Source of the DNA: Liolophura sinensis
Taxonomy: Eukaryota; Mollusca; Polyplacophora; Chitonida; Chitonidae
DNA: 64,000 nt
Direction: 5' to 3'
NCBI RefSeq assembly: GCF_032854445.1
Contig: NC_088299.1
Span: forward strand, 12,701,608-12,765,607
Program-made: the position numbers and the translations under genes
The notes under the pieces: model-generated
Told to the model about the DNA's origin: nothing
Database searches by the model: none
The model's input: the letters and a program-made list of their open reading frames with translations, nothing else
Shown: positions 20,138-33,413 of the stretch, piece after piece
Layout of the letters: every line of letters begins with the position of its first letter
Numbering within the stretch: the first letter of the stretch is position 1

Positions 20138-22700
20138 TGGCGTCCATACAAACAGCCAGAAATCTCTTTTCAGCTACTCGTGCAGAAGCTCTCATTGTGA
20201 TGTACTCAAAACTTTCACACACAAGTACGCATACACTAATGGTCTATTTTCTATTTGGCTAATACTATTATTGCATTTGTGATCAAAGCGCAACTAAGAT
20301 ACATATTTCAAGTAACGACCACTTAGCGAGGTATAACATATGGATACTGAGCATTTCTGAGGTCTTTCCGCTATCACTGAAAGTCATTGAAAACTGTGGA
20401 ATGCTCCTCGTAGAAAACCGTTCTAACTGGGGAGCCTTGAGTTTAGATTCATTTGCTGCTTAAGGTAAAGGCAGGTCTGCTGTATCATGTGACTTGTCAA
20501 AAATGATAGGCAACCTTTGTAGACATTAATTTATCAATCACCTGTCTCACCGTAAGGTCCCAGAGATACAATTTACACCTCTTTCCATCAGAAACTTCTT
20601 AAGTTCCCAAATGTTCAAATTCTCGGTTTTTTCTCTATCGTTCGTCTACTCTACAAAACTTTTTGTGAATTTTTTGAGACAACCGTGTTATGGTATACAC
20701 GTGATAGAAATAGTTTTCCATTAGTTTTATTTGTTACAGGCCACGTAACACAGTATGACCTACCTTTAGGGATAACGAGTTCGAATCCGACGGGAACTCC
20801 TCTAGTGCCTTCTTCATATCACTTTTTATTTCTTTTATAGTTTGCGTTGAATGTTGTTTTGGAAATTTCTTTGAGAAGCTGTTTAGTTGATAATGTTGGA
20901 ATAAAATATTGTTTTTGATTGTTTATTTCTTGGATAACTGTTTCACCTTCTGTTAAATACAGAACTAAAAGGCTCAGGGTTCTTGATCTATTTGTGTCCC
21001 TTGGACTTGGAGCAAGAAGGTTATTAGCGATATATAGTATTGGTAATATTGAAGGTAGCAATACTGTTCTTACTTAGATCTGACTCACGGAATGGTCAGT
21101 ACAAATTTAATGTGCACTTCAGGAATTTGTGACAAAGGTTTCGGACTCTTACATGTCAGACAGTTGCAGTTACATTTATTAATCTGAAATGTGGTTAAGA
21201 TATTCTGACTAGCTCCAGAATCAGTTAGTAATCGGTTTGGTAAAAACACATGATAGAAAATTGTGAATCTCATATGCACTGTTCATGGCCATTGTTTATT
21301 AATTGTTAAACTTTGAATTAATTCATACATCTTTAGTCAAAAAGAAGATGACAGAAAAGGTCCAATAAACATTTATAGCAAGCAGCGCATGAGATAAGCA
21401 GCCACCAGTCTTTTAACATTTGCTAGTTTTTGGTATGATATGGAATTGGTGCGTTGTCACCTGTCTAAATGTGTTTGGAATGCTGGCGTATGTTATATGG
21501 TGTATGCTCTCCAAATTTATTTCTGTGAAAATAATAGTTACCGGGATACACTTAAATTCCTAACAGACTATCGCCAGGCTCAAATCAGGCCTTGAGAGGG
21601 AATTTTTAGGTCTTGTCACATTCACTGCTTTAGAGACCTCAGCGGCAATAAGCTGTGGACGACGCGAGCGTTACATTTTGTGCAATATTGTGTGCATATC
21701 TGTATGTCACATATGGGAGAATTCGTCAGTGACCTTCCATAGGATGGTGTTTTGTTCGCAAGACACTCCAGTTTGCTCCACGCATGAAGCTGAAAAAAGT
21801 ATGGCGTTACACAACAGCTTTGTTTTTGCCGAGAACCTTATATTAGGGTAAGGGATTTGCTTCTAATTGCGACAGGATTTATCCACTGATGTTTACTGGC
21901 TTGGGTGTTTTCAATATAGCTTTATTCTGGCTTCTAGTAGTAGCTTAGCCATTATACCCCATGAAGTCTTTTAGTGAAGTGGCCTTGCGAAATCGAGAAC
22001 TAATCACCACGACCGATAACATTTTTTTCGCCTCTCCAGACCTAACCTGAGCAAATTCAGCGGTATCTCGATAACCGGTTCAGCAGGGTGTAAAGCCTGT
22101 TCAGGAGCTCTCTATCAGAAGTATATTGAGCGGGTACAAACAAGTCGATGAGTTCGGTCCACTCGACGCTGTCCACAAGTCTAGATGTACAAGCAACAGC
22201 AAACAAGCACCAGGCCATTCATTCAGCACACTGCCCCCAATTGATCACTTTGAAGCGTTTACGTATCACGACACTCAACGTTACCGACAGCTGTCTCAAT
22301 TACATACACGAACTACTAATTACTTTAGCTGGAGACCAAAGGCGGGTGGTAGAACTCTCATTGAACGAGTTGTTCACAATACCTGTGTGATAACGTGTGA
22401 CGTTGTTCACTTCAAAGAGGACTTATGCTAGGGGAATAGTTATGTAAGGCGGAGGAAAAAAGACATATGTATTGACATATGACAGTTTTCTACAATTATT
22501 ACATGTAGTTTCATTTAATCAATAATAATTCCTTTTAATGATGGAGATAGATGTACGTCGATAGACCTATTAATAGATATATTAATATGTACAGTGATGA
22601 TTAATTATCGTTACCAGTCATTTATTTTGACTCTTACGATTTGATAAGTGGTCATGTGTGAAAGCTTTCAAGGAGCTAAAAGCCTGACTCACCTAAAAAT
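20138..22700. other. Mostly unassigned sequence
   Basis: A B-box-like string 'acgagttcgaatccgacggg' lies near 20777, probably a SINE remnant. Minus-strand ORFs at 20819-21061 and 21085-21279 read in neighbouring frames; the latter has a Cys-rich run (CNCNCLTCK) but no recognised family. A plus ORF of 101 codons (22126-22431) is unrecognised. Confidence 0.4.
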
Positions 22701-22704
22701 TCAT

Positions 22705-23984
22705 AATCCCTTATCATTCATAGCCACACCCGCCACGATATGGACAGGAATGAAATATTGCCAATGTGACTACTCTCTAATCATTCGTTCAATCATAAAC
22801 CTCACTCCCCCGATATGGATGAAGTACTGCCAATGTCGTCTTGGTCTCTAATCATGCATTCAATCATAAACCTCACTCTCTCCGATGTGGATGAAGTACT
22901 GCCAATGTGGTGTTACTCTGTAATTATTCGTTCAGTCATAAACCTCACTCCCCCCGATATGGATGAAGTACTGCCAATGTCGTCTTAGTCTCTAATCATG
23001 CATTCAATCATAAACCTTACTCTCCGCGATTTGAATGAAGTACTGCCAATGTGACTTTACTCTTTAATCATTCGTCCAACCATAAACCCCACTCTCCCCG
23101 ATGTGGATGAAGTACTGCCAATGTGGTGTTACTCTGTAATTATTCGTTCAGTCATAAACCTCACTCCACCCCGATGTCGATGAACTACTGCCAATGTGAC
23201 TTTACTCTTTAATCATTCGTCCAACCATAAACCCCACTCTCCCCGATGTGGATGAAGTACTGCCAATGTGGTGTTACTCTGTAATTATTCGTTCAGTCAT
23301 AAACCTCACTCCGCCCCGATGTGGATGAAGTACTGCCAATGTGGTGTTACTCTGTAATTATTCGTTCAGTCATAAACCTCACTCCGCCCCGATGTCGATG
23401 AACTACTGCCAATGTGGTGTTACTCTGTAATTATTCGTTCAGTCATAAACCTCACTCCACCCCGATGTCGATGAACTACTGCCAATGTGGTGTTACTCTG
23501 TAATTAGTCGTTCAGTCATAAACCTCACTCTGCCCTGATGTGGATGAACTACTGCCAATGTGGTGTTACTCTGTAATTATTCGTTCAGTCATAAACCTCA
23601 CTCCACCCCGATGTCGATGAACTACTGCCAATGTGGTGTTACTCTGTAATTATTCGTTCAACCATAAACCTCACTCCACCCCGATACAGTTGAACTACTG
23701 CCAATGTGGTGTTACTCTGTAATCATTCGTTCAATCATAAATCTCACTATCCCCGATACGGATGAAGTCCTGTCAATGTGGCGTATGTCATAATCACTTA
23801 TTCAATCACAAACCCCTCCACGATTTGGACACTGATGAAACTACTGCCAATGTGGCATTAGACCCTAATCATTCATTTATTTATTTATACACTCAGCCAC
23901 GATATGAACACAGGTGAACTATTGTCAGTGTAGTGTTAATCACTAATCACGTGTTCAATCATAAACCTCACTCTTCCCGATAAA
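22705..23984. repeat. 73-bp satellite array, about 17 copies
   Basis: The unit is built from 'cataaacctcactcc', 'gatgtggatgaagtactgcc', 'aatgtggtgttactctgtaa' and 'ttattcgttcagt'. Phase was checked between copies at 23401, 23474 and 23547 (exactly 73). Outer copies are more diverged than central ones. Sub-variants differ after 'gccaatgt' (ggtgttactctgtaat, cgtcttagtctctaat, gactttactctttaat) and recur in blocks. Confidence 0.93.
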
Positions 23985-24406
23985 CATTTGATAGGAGAGT
24001 CGAGATTGGAGTGAGAGGGTGAGGACTGACCCTTGCTTTACCCAGCTATCTTCAGGTTGCTTTTTTAAATCTTTGTTTATTCGTTTAAGGTGTGTATATA
24101 GATGATTGTTGTAAATCTTGTTGCTTGACTAGAGCTTGTAGTTTTGGGTTTCCATCTATAGCCGCCTGATCTTTTGCCAGGCGATATTTGGCACTTCTTT
24201 CGACTTTGGTAAGCTGTTACTCGTATATATATTAAGGTGCATGTACATAGTCACAGTCTCGAGTGTTTGTGAGTGTGGGCACCAGCATACTGTGTAGCAC
24301 ACTACTCAAGTTAAGAAAACACTGAATTTGTCTTCCCCTTATGGGTCGTGATGTGGTTTGTCATTTACAGCCTAGTGTTTAACATATCTCGTGGGTTGTA
24401 TATGGA

Positions 24407-24907
24407 TTGGGGGGGGGGGGGGACATATCTAAAGAAGTTTGGGTGGCATTAAAGAAAAGTAAAGTTACTACAGTTCAAAGATTGCTTAAGGGGAGGGAAA
24501 AAGATCCTACCAAATGTCTTTTGTTATATTTTGATTCTGAAACCTTGCCTGAAGAAGTCCACGTAAGTTACGAAATATTTCCTGTAAAACAGCATATTCC
24601 ATCTGTAATTAGATGCTTCAAGTGTCAATCCTATGGCCATAGATTTTCTGAATGCAGAGAGCGCCAGCGGTGTCCGAGGTATGGGGGAGAACATACGTAT
24701 GACAAGTATAAGAGTTTAGACAGGCCTTGGTGTGTACATTGTGACTCATCTGGCCACTGTTCGGCGTACATGAACTGTCCACATCGTAAACAGGAAAATA
24801 AGGCTCAGCATATTAAAGTAAAAAGTTTCATTTTTCTCAGGCACTTAAAAATATTGGGGATATTGGGGGAAGAAGACGGGATACTGAATCCTGAAGGCCT
24901 GCAATGA
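24407..24907 (+). CDS. LINE ORF1, gag-like zinc-knuckle protein
   Basis: ORF1 proteins of Jockey/I-type LINEs bind element RNA and chaperone it. The frame begins in a G-run (24409-24422), so the true start may lie upstream in another frame and the first residues are unreliable. Around residues 30-65 it has the typical segment 'DPTKCLLLYFDSETLPEEVH'. A perfect CX2CX4HX4C knuckle follows (CFKCQSYGHRFSEC, about residues 94-107), then a damaged second knuckle (CPRYGGEHTYDKY, in which a tyrosine stands in for the second cysteine and the final cysteine is also lost), and a third (CVHCDSSGHCSAYMNC). It ends without coiled coil. Loss of cysteines in knuckle two suggests the protein is no longer under selection. 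ORF2 follows downstream in the same orientation. Confidence 0.72.
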   Translation: MGGGGDISKEVWVALKKSKVTTVQRLLKGREKDPTKCLLLYFDSETLPEEVHVSYEIFPVKQHIPSVIRCFKCQSYGHRFSECRERQRCPRYGGEHTYDKYKSLDRPWCVHCDSSGHCSAYMNCPHRKQENKAQHIKVKSFIFLRHLKILGILGEEDGILNPEGLQ

Positions 24908-25379
24908 ATGAGCTCCCTTACATCACTCTCATTATAAACCTCCACTCCAGATCCCCGTGCAGTTAGTCAACCACCCAAGAACCTGTTGCATTCCAGTCAA
25001 GATAGACTATTGTATCCACTGGCGCACCGTCTGAAGATCCTCCTTTGACAATGATTACCAAATAAATCGCCATACTTGCTAAAATACTACTTAAAGTATT
25101 TGATATGTCCCACCCTCATGGATATGTCCAAACACATTTGCATATTGTCCAACATCGTATGGGACCGGAAGCCATAAATTTTAGGCGTCACATGACGTCA
25201 TTAGCGTCCATGTCAACAAATGATTCAAATTCATAGGTACCAAGAAGGCCCGTGTGAGTATTTTACATTCTCCTCCCATTATTTACAATGCCTTTCAGCC
25301 TAGTACATTACGATATTAATAGCATTGCCTCCCATGGGCAGGAGTTTTACTAGTCAAATATTGCTCCGTCTCCCGATGT

Positions 25380-26745
25380 GGTATGCTAACAAGAATTTTT
25401 TCAAAATAACTCCTGGGCTTTACTTACCCGGGGTACTCAATTTTTAAATCTGTATGGATCGACAATGCAGGGGATAAGGGTGACTTGCCATGTTTCTATA
25501 AGATGGGTTGCCTTTTTCAGAAGTGATCTCTCTGTCTTTAAGTCAATGATGTTCAAGGCTATAATATAGCTCGTCCGAATGGAGAGTCCACGACTGTAAC
25601 TAACTTCAATCAGTGTAACGCTTTTCTACAATATGTGGGGATTTCAATGCTCACAGCACATTGTGGGGTGTAATAAGCACTAGTTCTAATGGGAGGGTGT
25701 AGTCATTGATTTTAGTCTTGACCATGATCTGCTGATTTAAATAATGTTCAGGAACTCGTCAACGTCATCTGGGAATATTTATCATAAAAATGTCTGTGAC
25801 TGGTGGAATGACGTTTGCACCGCCGCTAAGAAAGACCGTCAGCGGCGGAAAAATCGTAGAATTCGTACACTCTTCATTACAGATACTCTGTTATCGATTG
25901 AGAGCAAAAGTTGCTGCTCAAGATGTAATAAAGAAAGCTCAGAAAGAACCACTGTTCAAATATTTCGAGCCGTACCCCTGTTAGAAATGTCTGGACGCAA
26001 GTCAACAACAGAGGACAAGAACAGATCTCCATCTATGCCTAATATAGTAGATGAGGGAACTAACCGTGTCATCAGTAATGATAGCCAATATATTGGCTGA
26101 TAAACTTTTCCCATGTATCTAGTTCGGACAATTACAGTCCTGAGTTTATCATACATAAGTTAGATATGGATCGTATACATCCAGTTTAATGATTTGTCCA
26201 TTAATGACGATTTTAACTTACACGAACCTTAAGCAGTTCTTATTCTCCAACGTTGACTCTTCTCCTGGAGAAGATGGCATATCATATTCTATGATCCGTA
26301 ATTTACCGGATGAGTGTTATTTTGTTGTTATCACCCTAATCCTGGAATGATCACTCTTGCCCATTTCATATCGGCCGATAGTCCTGACATCTGCTCTGTG
26401 TAAGTTAATGGAAAAGATGATCAATTTCAAACTTAATAATTTTTATATAAAAATAATTTATTTACTTCTGTGTAAAGTGTATTTAGACACGGTAGTTGCA
26501 CGGCAGATCATATAGTTTCCCTTGAATGTGCTGTGCGTAACTCATTAAGTCATAAAGAATATATATTTACTGTTTTCCTTGATACTGAGAAAGCATATGA
26601 CATGGTGTGGCGTACCGGGGTGGTAATTAAAGTGAAAATATGGACATTGGTGGATTAAAGACTTTCTAACCGGATGTGTTAATTAAGGTTCGGATGGGCA
26701 GAGACTATTCTCCACCTGTCGCTTTGGGGAATGGAGTCCCTTACT
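25380..26745 (+). pseudogene. LINE ORF2 relic: endonuclease and partial reverse transcriptase
   Basis: Endonuclease: near 25630-25668 the frame reads ICGDFNAHSTLWG, the GDFNAH signature of APE-type LINE endonucleases, followed by a stop after a one-base shift. Linker: 25744-26100 has WWNDVCTAAKKDRQRRKNRR and, in another frame, RLRAKVAAQDVIKKAQKE, both typical of the region between endonuclease and RT. RT: near 26260-26310 SPGEDGISYSMIRNLP, near 26400-26470 LCKLMEKMINFKL, and around 26565-26612 FLDTEKAYDMVW, the motif that carries the first catalytic aspartate. At least five frame changes or stops are needed to follow it. The sequence stops before the FADD box, at the satellite junction. Confidence 0.78.
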
Positions 26746-26890
26746 CGATATGGACACTAGTGAAACCATTGCTAATGTGGTGTTAGACCCTAATCATTCA
26801 TTCATTTATTCATAAAGTCAATTATTCATTCAGTCAGTTATATACCCGCTCTCTTCAATACAGATAAACTACTGCCGATGCCTAATTATT
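26746..26890. repeat. 73-bp satellite, resumed copies
   Basis: About two diverged copies: 'attgctaatgtggtgttaga' and later 'aactactgccgatgcctaat'. They are most like the worn copies at 23840-23930, which also read 'ttagaccctaatcattcatt'. This shows the array was once continuous across the LINE. Confidence 0.8.
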
Positions 26891-29800
26891 TAAGTCCGTA
26901 AACTTCAAAATTGCTCAGACATGAACGAAATATGTCAATTTACCTGGACGAAAAGTAAGAAAAAAATAAAGTGTTTACGAAAGCGAAAAAGTCTTTAACG
27001 TCACAATTTGTTTTATAGATGTTGCTAGCTATTCAAACGGTCATTAGCAACGCCAACCCGTAAACATGTGTGTAAAGACCCACAGCGATCTGAGCACAAC
27101 AAATAACTACTCTCTGTAATACATTTGGCCATGTTTGTAAATCGATAATGAATATAAAGTTAATTTGTACGATACATTTGGCCATGTTTGTAAATCGATC
27201 ACGATAGAATAATGCGACATAAAATAATTTGTGGCGAGAGAGAAAAACGTAATTCGTGGGATCGATCTAATCCCTACATCACTGACGCAATAACACGGAC
27301 GATGTATGTACATGGACAATTCTTTAGGACTAGATGAGTTTAGGCCTACAATACCCTGAGCTATTACCAATGTCGCCTTGTGTGTTACGACAATACCTGT
27401 TACTAGTATTCAGTTGTCCACAGAATGCATTTTGAAACAACTGACTGGATATTTTTGCACGCTTCGAACTCACTCCCTGGATGTCGTGAACCAGACATCT
27501 CTTTGGTCTATCAACTGTCCCATTGCAGTTGTTGAAGTGATGATTGCATGTTTTATGATTCATTGCAACAAAATTCTATGCTCTCTACGGGTATGTGTGG
27601 GTTGCATTGCTCATCAGACAACAAGTCTGTTTACATAAATCGGTTTTGAATTACGGCCACTGTAGCCCAAAATGTGATTTGTAGAAAACCACAGAAAGGC
27701 CGAACAGAGAAAAGTTTTGCGTAAAATAACGTTAATTGTCAAAACAGCTTCTTCATGACCGAACTGCTGGTGACGGCATATGGCATGCTCTGGGCCAGAA
27801 CTCTGGGGAAAGGCGGATAGTGCACCAGGAATTCTTTTGCTCAACATTTTGTGTAACGCAATACCCAAGTAGTTGTCTCTTATGAATCGTGGCGGTGTGC
27901 AGGTCGTGGTCTATTTGTTTAAACGCGCTCACTTTTCAACCTTTATGACTCTCACTGCTTGTTGTTTCTCGTGCGACGGTTTACACAGCCTGTTGTCCGT
28001 TGATTACCACTTGTCTTCCACCATTATGGTGCAAACTGAACACAGTGTCATTCATTACATTCTCTTTGTCATTCCTGACAAGGAATTCCTGACTCAAGGC
28101 CATCCTGAAACTTCCAGAGTTACGGCCCACAAGGTACTCTTTAGTGATTGAGGCTAGTTTCGGTCTCGAAACTGTTATTCTCATACTACCCAATCCAATC
28201 GTGGAGAGTGAGGGTTAACAAAATGTAACCATGTACTTCAAAAAAAATTTTCAAACTTCAAAGGATGCTTAGGAATTAATTTTCTCTGAAAAGCTAACAA
28301 GAGGAATTCCTGAAAAGACTGGTAAAACCGAGAGCCAATCGCACTGAATGTCACAGTGCTGAGTGTGGGGGTAGTACAGGCGAAAGCGAGGTAACCGTTT
28401 TGACAACAATATTGCGTGAATATACGTCACGTGTGAGAAAGTTAGTCAGTAATTTGCCAAAAGTCGTTGTTTTATTCCCGGTACTCAGGATTTTTTCCTC
28501 ATAAAACTGACCGCTATTCCTGAGTATGGTGTCAAGCATCAATAAATGGCCTAAAAATATAAACAGACAATGAATAAATATACAATTGTGGGCGTCATTT
28601 TATAGATGGAGGAATCCAGAGTGATGCGATGTAAATCATGAGACTTTGGGAAGTAACTGGTGAAAACTCCCACTTGTGGCATGTGTGAAAATGGTGGAAA
28701 GCAAACGATCTTCAGCAAGTTTGATGTAAGACGACACCAGAGAACATAATCGACCACGCATTTCTATCAATGCCATTAGAAACAAGGAAACTCTGACCAT
28801 TCCCTGTTCGAGAATGGTAAACAGTATGATTTCAACGTAATTATTTGTAGACCAAGCTTATCAGTCGACCATTTTCTTGTCTTCTTTTCCAATTATTTCA
28901 GTCTATTTTTCAGTCTTTATCATATCTACATACGTAGATTAACATGTCAATGCCCTGAGGTACGTTATCTATATTATTATTATAGTAGGCACAGAAGGTC
29001 GGACTAACGGTATTATACATCTACACAATGGAACATTTATAGTTCCAAGAATCCATGAGGTTTCTCAGGATCAAGTCTCCCTACTTAGCAGTGGTCGTCT
29101 CTAGTACTCTCTTAAACACGGGACACAATACACCTACCATATCTGCTTTTGTATGAGAATTTGCAAACTTACTCACATTGATAATTTTTAAATTTCTCAA
29201 AGTAACTCAACGATAATCATGCTGCAGAGAAAAAATGGAAACCCGGAAAGGTTTTTTTTTTTTGGATCTGGTAAAGATTTGCCCATTTAGGATTTTTTCA
29301 ACCGTTTCTTAAAGCACAACTCAAGAAATTGCATATCTTCATCGAGATCATTGCTATTAATTTTGGAACATTACCTCGGGGCCTGAAAAAATGCAAATAT
29401 AAACAGAGACTAACGGAGTGAAAAACACGTATGGAGGCAAAAGGTTTTTCCGCCCACGTAATGTTTATTTTCAAATCTCTTTAGCTGCTCCGTGATTTTG
29501 GTCGTTCTAACTGGTGTGAAGCATGTGATAGTGCACGTTGTCAGAGATGTGCGAAGGTCGAGAAAGTAGTTCAGGTTAATCTGCGTTTGAAACCACGCCA
29601 CCTCGATTATCTCAATAATTTCTTCAAGGTTTAAGATGAACACATTTTGCGATGCTATATCAGGTACAACCAAGGACTTGCGATCAACCGAATGCTGTTT
29701 TACCGGCTAGCTTTAGTGCCTCAGTGCAAACGAAAAGATGCCATCTAGGATGGTGATAAGATGGCGACAGGAGATATTGTTTTCCCGTCACTGCCAGTCC

Positions 29801-30640
29801 CTTTGGAGATTCTTGATCGGTGCATTTTTTTTCCTGTGGCCGTTATTCTGTCTTGCATCAGGGTAAAAGATGAATTTTACACATGAATCTTTTTATCGAT
29901 CCTGAAATGTGATTCCTGAAAGATGCGATTTAATGTAGCGCAAGTTGGGCACACAGTCTTATCACCAAAGCTAGTTACGTTCGTTTACAGAACTTATTAC
30001 CTTTATCGCTGACAGCTAATCCAATCACGCGCTCTTGTAACCAGGCTGCCTTGTCAAAGGTATCCTCCACGCTGATAAACGCTCACCAAGATAAATTATA
30101 GTACTGTTTGTCAAAAAAGTAAATTTCAAAGGATTTTCCTAGCCAAGGAGCCAATTTACCGTCGTGAGTCTTGCTGTGCAACACAATTGATGGTATAAAA
30201 CAAGACATATTGGTTTGCCTGGATGATTTTCATCTCTACCAGATATGTTTGACAAGGTCTGGCTTGCTTCCCGGTGCATACAGAACAAAGATAATTGTAG
30301 AAAGAACATCTGCTCTTAAATAACACCACGCTTACGCAAGCGTCAGTAAATATAGCCAATCATAATTTTCCAACCCTAGACGATCTGACTGACACTCAAT
30401 TGTCTGTGTGAGGAAAGAGGCTTGTCCTATGATTTGATTGATATATTGACTGAATGACTGACTACCTCAGTCAGTGGATATATCAGTTGATACCACTGCA
30501 TGACGTGTGCTCTACTGTCGAAACGAAATGATTCTTTGCGCCTGAAACTGTGAGCAACATTACATTGTTGGGTGTGAGTCTCAGTTCAGTTTGTCTGGTA
30601 CACTAGGTGGCGTGGAATTTAATCCTTTACATCAATAGTT
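26891..30640. other. Mostly unassigned sequence
   Basis: Contains a 54-bp-period duplication (next entry) and several ORFs of 60-92 codons with no recognised motif. The ending 'ctgagtatggtgtcaagcat' at about 28520 resembles a SINE tail. Confidence 0.4.
27119..27200. repeat. Short direct duplication, 54-bp period
   Basis: 'acatttggccatgtttgtaa' followed by 'atcgat' appears twice, starting near 27121 and 27175, with nearly no divergence between copies. Confidence 0.8.
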
Positions 30641-30825
30641 ACAATAAAACCTTAACTACTTGAGTATGGTGTAAAACACCAATCAAATAAATAAATAAAA
30701 ACTGAGGAAAACTGATAAGAGGCCGTATTTCACCGGTTATGCGTGGTAATTTACCAACTATCATCCTGTTGTCGCTGCTGTGCATTGTTTTAGTCTTTAC
30801 GTTGTACGTCTTTTATATTTAATGA
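30640..30825 (+). repeat. SINE-type tail joined to repeat C
   Basis: 'ttgagtatggtgtaaaacac' and 'caatcaaataaataaataaa' form a SINE A end. Within about 30 bases repeat C begins ('gccgtatttcaccggttatg', then 'ctgttgtcgctgctgtgc' and 'tacgttgtacgtcttttata'). Confidence 0.65.
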
Positions 30826-32685
30826 TTTCGTGGTACGTGCGCAACTGATGCTTTTGTTTAATTCTACTTTTGGCAATTTACTGACAAAACAGATCAAACA
30901 AATAGCAAAATATTTGTTTCTGGTTTAGACTCGGTTCGGGAGAAGGAATATATCTGTCGGGAGACGGTGTTTCTCACTGACTGACTGTCTCTCAGTTTTC
31001 CTACACTCAGGAGGCCCATTGAGGGAGACAGAAACATTAACTGCGCCCTGGGCCTCAAACCAGAATGACCTCTTACTGACTCCATGGATTAAAGAAACGC
31101 CTCGCTGTCGGTGTTATCAACATGCGTCGCATGTTTACACATTGATGCTCCGGCTGTGGCCTCAAGTGAGCAGGTTTGACATGTATGTAGTGAAGGTCAG
31201 TGGCACTCCCGTTCCTCTCCGTAAAGTTAACCGTCCGTCATGAGAGTAAAAAAATCTTGACAACTCTGTAAATCACAAATGAAATAACAGAAGTAAATCA
31301 AGCAAAGACTTAAAGCCAAGGCTTCCTTAAAATTTGCCTTCGCCTTACGGAATAGGGTTTTACTGTGGGAAATGTATATGTAAACAACGTCATCACCGCA
31401 CACTGAATCAGTGTAGGAATTCCTTATACAGATCCCGTGTGTTCCAATGATCACATGCACCGAGATTTATAAGTAAGGCTTACATGATCAATGTTTTCTT
31501 CCCCACACAACAAAAATCATTATCAGTGGTTGCGTTGGAGTAAACGAAAAATGCCATGAAAAAGGACATTTCCTTATTTGCGCGAGACGTTTTCTTTAAA
31601 ACACTCCAGACGTGTAAAACACGTAAAACACGAGGGAAAACAACAGTGTGTGGTATAGTTATTTGCTGCGTGAAATCGTTGATAAAATCATTTATTTTAT
31701 TCAGTATTAGAAATGGAAAAGACCTGTTATGTATACGTAGGCAGTCGTACCATGGGCGTCCCTCTTGCAGACCAGGCCTCGGGAACACAAAGGGATCTTA
31801 GACTTAAGTAAAAATTTAAATCATTAAACTTCATATGTTACCGTCTTTTATTTTAGCAGAAATTTGTTTTACAATAACTTACCCAGAACTTACGTTGCCA
31901 AGAAATATTTTGACCTTGTTACGCAAGAAATAATAATTTGATTTATAAGTGATTTGAAATTTTCATTCAAATCTAAGATCGCTTTGCGTTCCCGGGGCCA
32001 CATAAAAATGACCCACTTGTATCGTGGTTAGTTATGATACTCAAATCGAAATTCTGTCATGTGTCTATGAATAATGATTACTAACGGATAACCCCCCATA
32101 ATCTTTGCCACCGTCTTTTAAGTGCAATATTCTTCAGTACGGCGTAAAACATTCATTTGATAGTTCACTATGGCACAAATATGTAATAGGCAGAAAGAGT
32201 TTAAAACTTTTTTTTCTTAATGGAAATATTTCAGAAGTTATTGTTTCTACGCACGGGAACGCTTTTATCCATGTCGTAATAGCTCATAAAACGCATGATT
32301 TCAACTGTTCTATATGGACTAATATATGGATCAGTAATTCGTAGGGTTGGTTTAAGCATGGAGATAGAATACTTTTCTGTTATCTATTGAAAAGAATTAT
32401 TTACCATGTAGATCAGGCTATTTGCAAATATGGTTAAATAATTTGTTATTTGAAATTACTTTAAATCTAAAATGAAGTATAAGATTCATAAAAGCGAATG
32501 ATTCGTGCCAAATTATAGGGCTAGTGTGAGCAGTTTATTTTAACAAAAATAACTTGGGGCTTTATTTTCTCTGTATATGCAAACGCTGTGCTATAAAGGG
32601 TTATTGTATCAGCACAGATTGCAACTAGATTGCAATTCCAAAGATCAAAATAATTATACAGCTGGTAAATTGGATTTTCTTTGTA
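30826..32685. other. Mostly unassigned sequence
   Basis: ORFs up to 102 codons on opposite strands (31480-31801) overlap each other and show no recognised domain. At 32098-32160 'ccaccgtcttttaagtgcaa' plus 'tattcttcagtacggcgtaa' is a SINE A tail fragment. Confidence 0.4.
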
Positions 32686-32689
32686 CCTG

Positions 32690-32945
32690 TATTACATTTA
32701 ATTATTTCATTCATTTCCTTGTTTGCAGTTTTACCCCGTACACCAAATAATATTTCGCTTATAGAATGTGGCCAGCATTTCGATGGAAGAAAATCTGGCA
32801 GAGCCCTGGGGAAACCCACGACCATCTGTTGTTGGCAGATCTCCTCACGCGCGACCGGAGCGGAAAGCAACATGAGCTGGATTTGAACTCACAGTGATCG
32901 CATTGGTAGGCTCTTTGGTTCTTAGCACGCTAGCCACTCACCTGT
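32690..32945 (-). mobile_element. SINE A, diverged near full-length copy
   Basis: The plus strand shows the tail first, then 'aatatttcgcttatagaatg', 'ggcagagccctggggaaacc', 'agctggatttgaactcacag' (B-box region) and 'ttagcacgctagccactcac' (A-box end). Several substitutions mark it as older than the copy at 35228. Confidence 0.82.
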
Positions 32946-33413
32946 TGTTCAAGGAATACAGAATAAAGTACGTCAGGAATGACATTTCGCAATAAGCTCT
33001 CAGTTATTTGTACACGTATTTAATGGGTATTTTATGAACAGGTGTTCCTCACAAATGAAGCAGATGTGCTTATCTTCAGATGAACCTATAGCTTAAGGGC
33101 ACATGCACATATACCCAGAGATCAGGCGTTAACCTCAGTGCCATTTATCATATTTAATTTTATTTGGTATGTCTTCGATCTATAAACTCGGACGTCTTCC
33201 AATTAAACCTGCTTTGTTAGCCTCTAGCCAAATGCTAGAGGCGCTGATCAACACCTAGATAATCTATACTACGATCTCCTATTAAAGTAATAGGCATATT
33301 CTTGTCTGATTTGATGAAGTCATTATGTCACACATGTGCATGTGTTCTAGAAAGTCTCCCATGATCGGATTTGCCAAAAAGGCAGTTTCGATTAGTAAAT
33401 CCATTGCCGTTAA

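Larger units (their letters stand above)
23985..26745 (+). mobile_element. LINE (Jockey/I-like) inserted in the 73-bp satellite
   Basis: Satellite sequence stops near 'ctcttcccgata' (23984) and resumes at 'ctcgatatggacactag' (26746). Between lie a probable 5' UTR, ORF1 with zinc knuckles (24407-24907), and a decayed ORF2 with endonuclease and reverse transcriptase motifs. The RT is cut off soon after its central domain, so the 3' part of the element is missing. A short 'cgata' occurs at both joints and might be a target duplication. Confidence 0.82.

Noticed and set aside
22705-23984. CRISPR-like array of direct repeats
   Set aside because: There are no unique spacers between constant repeats; the whole 73-bp unit is tandem. 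The surrounding genome is eukaryotic.
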